Origin: Microbacterium sediminis | GTDB taxonomy: Bacteria; Actinomycetota; Actinomycetes; Actinomycetales; Microbacteriaceae | Assembly (NCBI RefSeq): GCF_004564075.1 | Contig: NZ_CP038256.1 | Location: 1,922,001-1,986,000, forward strand | Direction: 5' to 3' | Length of the DNA: 64,000 nt | Position numbers and translations under genes: made by a program | The notes under the pieces: generated by a model | The model's database searches: none | The model's input: only the letters and a program-made list of their open reading frames with translations | What the model was told of the DNA's origin: nothing | Shown: one piece after another, positions 60,506 to 64,000 of the stretch | Numbering within the stretch: position 1 is the first letter of the stretch | Layout: the number at the start of each line of letters is the position of its first letter

Positions 60506-61789
60506 TCAGTGCCCGGCGACGTACGGCTTGCCGGTGGCGGCGGGGCCGATCGCGCGACCGATGAGGCCGGCGACGGCGATGAGCGTGACGACGTACGGCG
60601 TCGTCGCGATGAGGTCGGCGGGGATGTCGCTGCCCGCCTGGTTCGCGACCACGGCGAGGTTGCGGGCGAAGCCGAACATGAGCGCCGCGAGGGCGGCCAT
60701 GACCGGGTTCCAGCGCCCGAGGATCACGCAGGCCAGCGCGATGTAGCCCTGTCCGTTCGACATCTCTCGCACGAAGGCGTTGGACTCGCCGAGGGTCAGC
60801 ACCGCCCCGCCCAGGCCGGCGATGAGGCCGGCGACCGTGACGGTCCAGAACCGCGTGCGGTTGACATTGATGCCCACGGTGTCGGCCGCGAGCGGGTGCT
60901 CGCCGACGGCGCGGATGCGCAGGCCGATGCGGGTCTTGAACAGCACGAACCACACCACGGGCACGAGCACGTACATGAGGTAGGTCGTGATGCGCTGGTC
61001 GAACAGCGTGGGGCCGATCACCGGGATGTCCGAGAGGACCGGGATGGCGACCTTCGGGAACGTGCCGGGGAAGTTCAGCTCCTGCGCGTTGGCCGACAGC
61101 ACCGCGGAGAAGAAGAAGTTCGTGATGCCGATCACGAGCACGTTCAGCACGACGCCGACGATGATCTGATCCACGAGGTAGGTGATCGAGAACGCCGCGA
61201 GCACGAGCGAGACGAGCGCGCCGCCGATCATGCCGGCGAGGACGCCCGCCCACAGGCTGTCGGTGATCGAGCCCACCACGGCGCCCAGGAAGGCGCCCAT
61301 GAGCAGCTGACCCTCGATCGCGATGTTGGCCACGCCGACCCGCTCGCCGATGACGCCCGCGAGCGCGCCGTAGATGAGCGGCGTCGCCAGGCTCAGCGCG
61401 CCGGTGGTGAGCAGCACGATCGACAGCGTGGTGCCCTGGCCGATCTGCCCGAGCAGGGCCGCCAGCCACACCACGCCGAAGCCGACGACGAGCCACAGCG
61501 ACACCCGGACGCGGCGCTGCACGAGCACCGCGCTGACGACGGTGACGATCGCGAGGATCACGGTGGCGACGATCGCGAGCGCCTTCGCCGAGAGCACCGT
61601 GTCGGGCACCTGCAGGGCGTCGCGGGTCTGCGACCAGCGGAACGCGACCTCCTCGCCGCCCGTGCCGAGCACGAACCACAGCAGCGCCACGACGGTGAAC
61701 GCGGCCATGACGATCGGGGTCTTCCAGGCGCGCGGGGCGTCCTTGGTGACCACCACGTCCGCCTGGGGAAGGACGACGGCGCCGCTCAC
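60506..61789 (-). CDS. nucleoside (BMP/YufQ-type) ABC transporter permease
   Basis: A 427-residue membrane protein with about ten to twelve segments. The motif RVGVANIAIEGQLLMGAFLGAVVGS and RIRAVGEHPLAADTVGINV mark the simple-sugar/nucleoside permease family (YufQ/RnsD-like). GTG 61789 overlaps the upstream permease stop (GTGA). A long hydrophobic N-terminus extends the usual family length of about 310 residues. Nucleoside is the likely cargo, by similarity only. Confidence 0.86.
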   Translation of the reverse strand: MSGAVVLPQADVVVTKDAPRAWKTPIVMAAFTVVALLWFVLGTGGEEVAFRWSQTRDALQVPDTVLSAKALAIVATVILAIVTVVSAVLVQRRVRVSLWLVVGFGVVWLAALLGQIGQGTTLSIVLLTTGALSLATPLIYGALAGVIGERVGVANIAIEGQLLMGAFLGAVVGSITDSLWAGVLAGMIGGALVSLVLAAFSITYLVDQIIVGVVLNVLVIGITNFFFSAVLSANAQELNFPGTFPKVAIPVLSDIPVIGPTLFDQRITTYLMYVLVPVVWFVLFKTRIGLRIRAVGEHPLAADTVGINVNRTRFWTVTVAGLIAGLGGAVLTLGESNAFVREMSNGQGYIALACVILGRWNPVMAALAALMFGFARNLAVVANQAGSDIPADLIATTPYVVTLIAVAGLIGRAIGPAATGKPYVAGH

Positions 61790-63054
61790 TTCGCCACCTC
61801 CTCGGTCTCGGCGGTGCGCGTTCGCGCGAGGACCGCGCGCACTCCCGCACCGGGGGCGGGCAGCCGGAAGATCGCCCGCACGAGCGGCGGAGCCGCGATG
61901 AACAGCACGATGACGCCCTGGACGACGCTCATCACCTCGGGCGCGACGCCGACGAACTGCATCGTGGACGAGGCGGCCTTGAACGCGCCGAAGAGCAGGC
62001 CCGCGAAGACCACGCCGCCCGCGCGCGAGCCGCCCAGCAGGGCGACCGTGATCGCGTCCCAGCCGATGCCGGCGTCGATCGACGGCGTGAAGCCGGCCGT
62101 GCGGCCGAGCGCCTGGTTCACGCCCGCGAGCGCGACGAAGGCGCCCGAGGCGGCCATCGTGTAGACGAAGATCCGCTCGACGTTGATGCCGGCGGTCCGG
62201 GCGGCGTCGGGGTTGAGGCCGACGGCGCGGAACTTGAAGCCCAGCGACGAGCGCTCCATGAGCCACCAGAACAGCACGGCGGCGGCGATCGCGAGGACGA
62301 AGCCGAGGTGCAGCTGGAACGACGGGCCGAGGATCGCCGGCAGCTGGGCGGTCTCGGCGGGCGCCATCGAGGTGGGGTCGTTGCCCGAGCCGGGGTTGTG
62401 CATCGGCGAGGTGCGCAGCACCCACGTGAGCACGTTGACGGCCACGTAGTTGAGCATGATCGTGACGATCACCTCGTGGGCGCCCGTCTGCGCCTTGAGG
62501 AAGCCGACGACGGCGCCCCAGACGGATCCGCCGATGAGGCCGAACACGATGGCGACGAGCAGGTGCAGCCCGCCTGGCATCGGCCACTGCGTGGCGGCCC
62601 ACATGGCGCAGCCGGCGGCGACGAGCAGCTGGCCCTGGCCGCCGATGTTGAACATGCCGACGCGGAAGCTCAGCGCCACGCCGAGTCCGGCCGCGATGAG
62701 CGGGCCGGCGAAGCGCGCCGTCTCGGTCAGCGATCGGATGCCGGCGACGAACGAGTCGGCCTCGGTGTTGTAGATCGCGCCGCGGAAGAGCGCTCCGTAC
62801 GCCTCGGCCACGGCGCCCCAGGCCGCGGAAAGGGTGTCGAGCGGGCGGGCGAAGAAGTAGCCGGCGGCCGAGATCACGTCGTCGTTTGTGCTGACGATGA
62901 GGATCGCGCCGACGACGAAGGCGATGAGGATCGCCAGGGCGCCGCGCACGACGCTGCCGGCGAGGATCTCGCGCAGCGCGTCGCGCAGCACCGAGTCGAC
63001 GCGCGAGGGCGTCTGCGGCGGGCGCCGCGTGGTCACAGGGGTGGTCTCGCTCAT
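61786..63054 (-). CDS. nucleoside (BMP/YufP-type) ABC transporter permease
   Basis: A 422-residue partner permease. FRVGMFNIGGQGQLLVAAG and FRAVGLNPDAARTAGINVERIF are the YufP-type signatures. The start ATG overlaps the ATPase stop (ATGA). The two permeases would form the channel beneath one double-domain ATPase. Confidence 0.86.
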   Translation of the reverse strand: MSETTPVTTRRPPQTPSRVDSVLRDALREILAGSVVRGALAILIAFVVGAILIVSTNDDVISAAGYFFARPLDTLSAAWGAVAEAYGALFRGAIYNTEADSFVAGIRSLTETARFAGPLIAAGLGVALSFRVGMFNIGGQGQLLVAAGCAMWAATQWPMPGGLHLLVAIVFGLIGGSVWGAVVGFLKAQTGAHEVIVTIMLNYVAVNVLTWVLRTSPMHNPGSGNDPTSMAPAETAQLPAILGPSFQLHLGFVLAIAAAVLFWWLMERSSLGFKFRAVGLNPDAARTAGINVERIFVYTMAASGAFVALAGVNQALGRTAGFTPSIDAGIGWDAITVALLGGSRAGGVVFAGLLFGAFKAASSTMQFVGVAPEVMSVVQGVIVLFIAAPPLVRAIFRLPAPGAGVRAVLARTRTAETEEVAK

Positions 63055-64000
63055 GCCGCGACTCCCGCCATCATCTGGCCGAGGGTCGCGCGCGGCGTGT
63101 CGCCGTCGACGATCCCGACGATCCGTCCGTGGTACATGACCGCGATGCGGTCGGCCAGCCCGATCACCTCGTCGAGCTCCGTCGACACGATGAGCACCGG
63201 AATGCCCGAGTCGCGCGCGGCGACGATACGGTCGTGCACGAACTCGATCGAGCCGACGTCGAGGCCGCGCGTGGGCTGCGACGCGATGAACAGGCGCAGG
63301 TCGCGGCCCAGCTCGCGCGCCAGGACGACCTTCTGCTGGTTGCCGCCCGAGAGGCGCCCGGCCGCCTGGTCGATGCCCTGGGCGCGGATGTCGAACTCCT
63401 CGATCGCCTGCTCCGCGAAGGCGGCGATCGCCCGCTCGTCGACGGTGCCGAAGCGCACGAACGGCGCGCCGTCGCTGCGGTCGAGCATGAGGTTCTCGGC
63501 GATCGAGAAGTCGCCGACCAGGCCGTCCTTCTTCCGGTCCTCCGGCACGAAGCCGACGCCCGCGTCGATGACCTGCCGCACGCTCTTGCCCAGCAGCTGC
63601 CGGCCGTCGAGCAGAATCGATCCCCGCGCGTGTTTGCGCAGGCCGAGGATCGCCTCGGTCAGCTCGGTCTGGCCGTTGCCCTGCACGCCCGCGATGGCGA
63701 GGACCTCTCCCCCGCGGACCGTGAAGCTCACGCCGTCGAGCAGGTGCTCGCCCGAGGCGCCGACGAGCGTGAGGTCGTCGACCTCGAAGCTCGAGTCGGT
63801 GTACGTCGGCGGCTGCTTGTCGACCTCGAGGTCGACGTCGCGGCCCACCATGAGCGAGGCCAGTTCGGCCGGCTCGGCGCTGGGCTCGGCCGTGGCGACG
63901 ATCTTGCCGCGGCGGATCACGGTGATCCGGTCGGCGACCTCGCGCACCTCGCGCAGCTTGTGGGTGATGAAGACGATCGACGTGCCGCTGGCGGCGAGCT
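63051..64000 (-). CDS. nucleoside/sugar-type ABC ATPase, C-terminal part (cut by window edge)
   Basis: About 316 residues of a two-domain ATPase whose start lies beyond 64000. What remains is the end of domain 1 (FITHKLREVREVADR) and domain 2, with a degenerate Walker A GVQGNGQTE, the signature LSGGNQQKVVLARELG and an altered Walker B LFIASQPTRGLDVG. Such degeneracy is normal for the second domain of YufO/RbsA-type proteins. The BMP-type binding lipoprotein should be just upstream, outside the window. Confidence 0.9.
   Translation of the reverse strand, partial: LAASGTSIVFITHKLREVREVADRITVIRRGKIVATAEPSAEPAELASLMVGRDVDLEVDKQPPTYTDSSFEVDDLTLVGASGEHLLDGVSFTVRGGEVLAIAGVQGNGQTELTEAILGLRKHARGSILLDGRQLLGKSVRQVIDAGVGFVPEDRKKDGLVGDFSIAENLMLDRSDGAPFVRFGTVDERAIAAFAEQAIEEFDIRAQGIDQAAGRLSGGNQQKVVLARELGRDLRLFIASQPTRGLDVGSIEFVHDRIVAARDSGIPVLIVSTELDEVIGLADRIAVMYHGRIVGIVDGDTPRATLGQMMAGVAA

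Noticed and set aside
59837..62164. 775-codon plus-strand open frame over dapB and a permease
   Set aside because: Low-complexity H/D/R/A composition, opposite two well-supported genes.
63051..63947. Degenerate Walker A in the ABC ATPase as a sign of a broken gene
   Set aside because: The second nucleotide-binding domain of YufO/RbsA-type two-domain ATPases normally has GxxGNGQ; the gene is otherwise intact up to the window edge.

Overview
The window is a 64 kb piece of a high-GC actinobacterial chromosome. Protein similarity, gene order, the DAP-type lysine genes and the GC-saturated third codon positions all point to the Microbacteriaceae (Microbacterium-like); that family name is my inference, not a database result. 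Almost all genes lie on the minus strand. The plus-strand exceptions are pcm, an AAA ATPase, a DUF1844 protein, lexA, an S9 peptidase, an RsmC-like methyltransferase and an OsmC protein. I see no tRNA, CRISPR array, insertion sequence, prophage or integrase.

Layout. 1-5765: recN (cut by the window edge), nadK, a small conserved ORF, tlyA, a HAD phosphatase and a large repeat-rich TPR protein, overlapping or closely spaced. 5834-11534: a complete rRNA operon (rrs-rrl-rrf) with three tandem promoters, leader and spacer processing signals and a strong terminator. 11587-20876: tyrS, argH, a membrane acyltransferase-like gene, then argF-argD-argB-argJ-argC read away from a short arginine-rich leader ORF; argG and argR are absent from the cluster. 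20947-26685: pcm, an orphan ATPase, a repeat-bearing spacer, pheT and pheS. 26777-30179: a glutamate-type ABC importer (gluABCD order). 30291-33197: a SpoU RNA methyltransferase, rplT-rpmI-infC and divergent DUF1844. 33203-37249: SseB-like gene, priA, hisH, hisB, hisC. 37275-38579: a LysM cell-division-inhibitor-like gene divergent from lexA. 38633-48714: S9 peptidase, DUF2809, hflX, RsmC-like methyltransferase, dapF, miaA, miaB, recX, recA. 48956-60448: DUF3046, clgR, cinA/pncC, pgsA, ftsK, rnj, dapA, folA, thyA, DUF4395 plus thioredoxin, osmC, a TPR-like membrane protein, dapB. 60506-64000: a nucleoside/BMP-type ABC transporter (two permeases and part of the ATPase).

How the genes fit together. 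The window combines information processing (rRNA, tRNA synthetases, L20/L35/IF-3, tRNA and rRNA modification), arginine, histidine and diaminopimelate biosynthesis, and a DNA-damage group (recN, lexA, LysM inhibitor, recA, recX, ftsK). From memory the gene order resembles the Mycobacterium tuberculosis infC-pheST-arg-tyrS-tlyA-recN and lexA-hflX-dapF-miaAB-recA-clgR-ftsK-rnj-dapA blocks, so most of the region is conserved core genome.

The most interesting signals are regulatory. They are: an arginine-rich, probably leaderless leader peptide with a nested hairpin before argC; RecA-NDp/PafBC-type promoters before both recA and the LysM gene, with two LexA boxes at recA; an AUC start codon for infC; and a recurrent TAnnnT hexamer 6-8 nt before start codons, indicating widespread leaderless transcripts. 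I found no convincing new multi-gene defence or mobile system.
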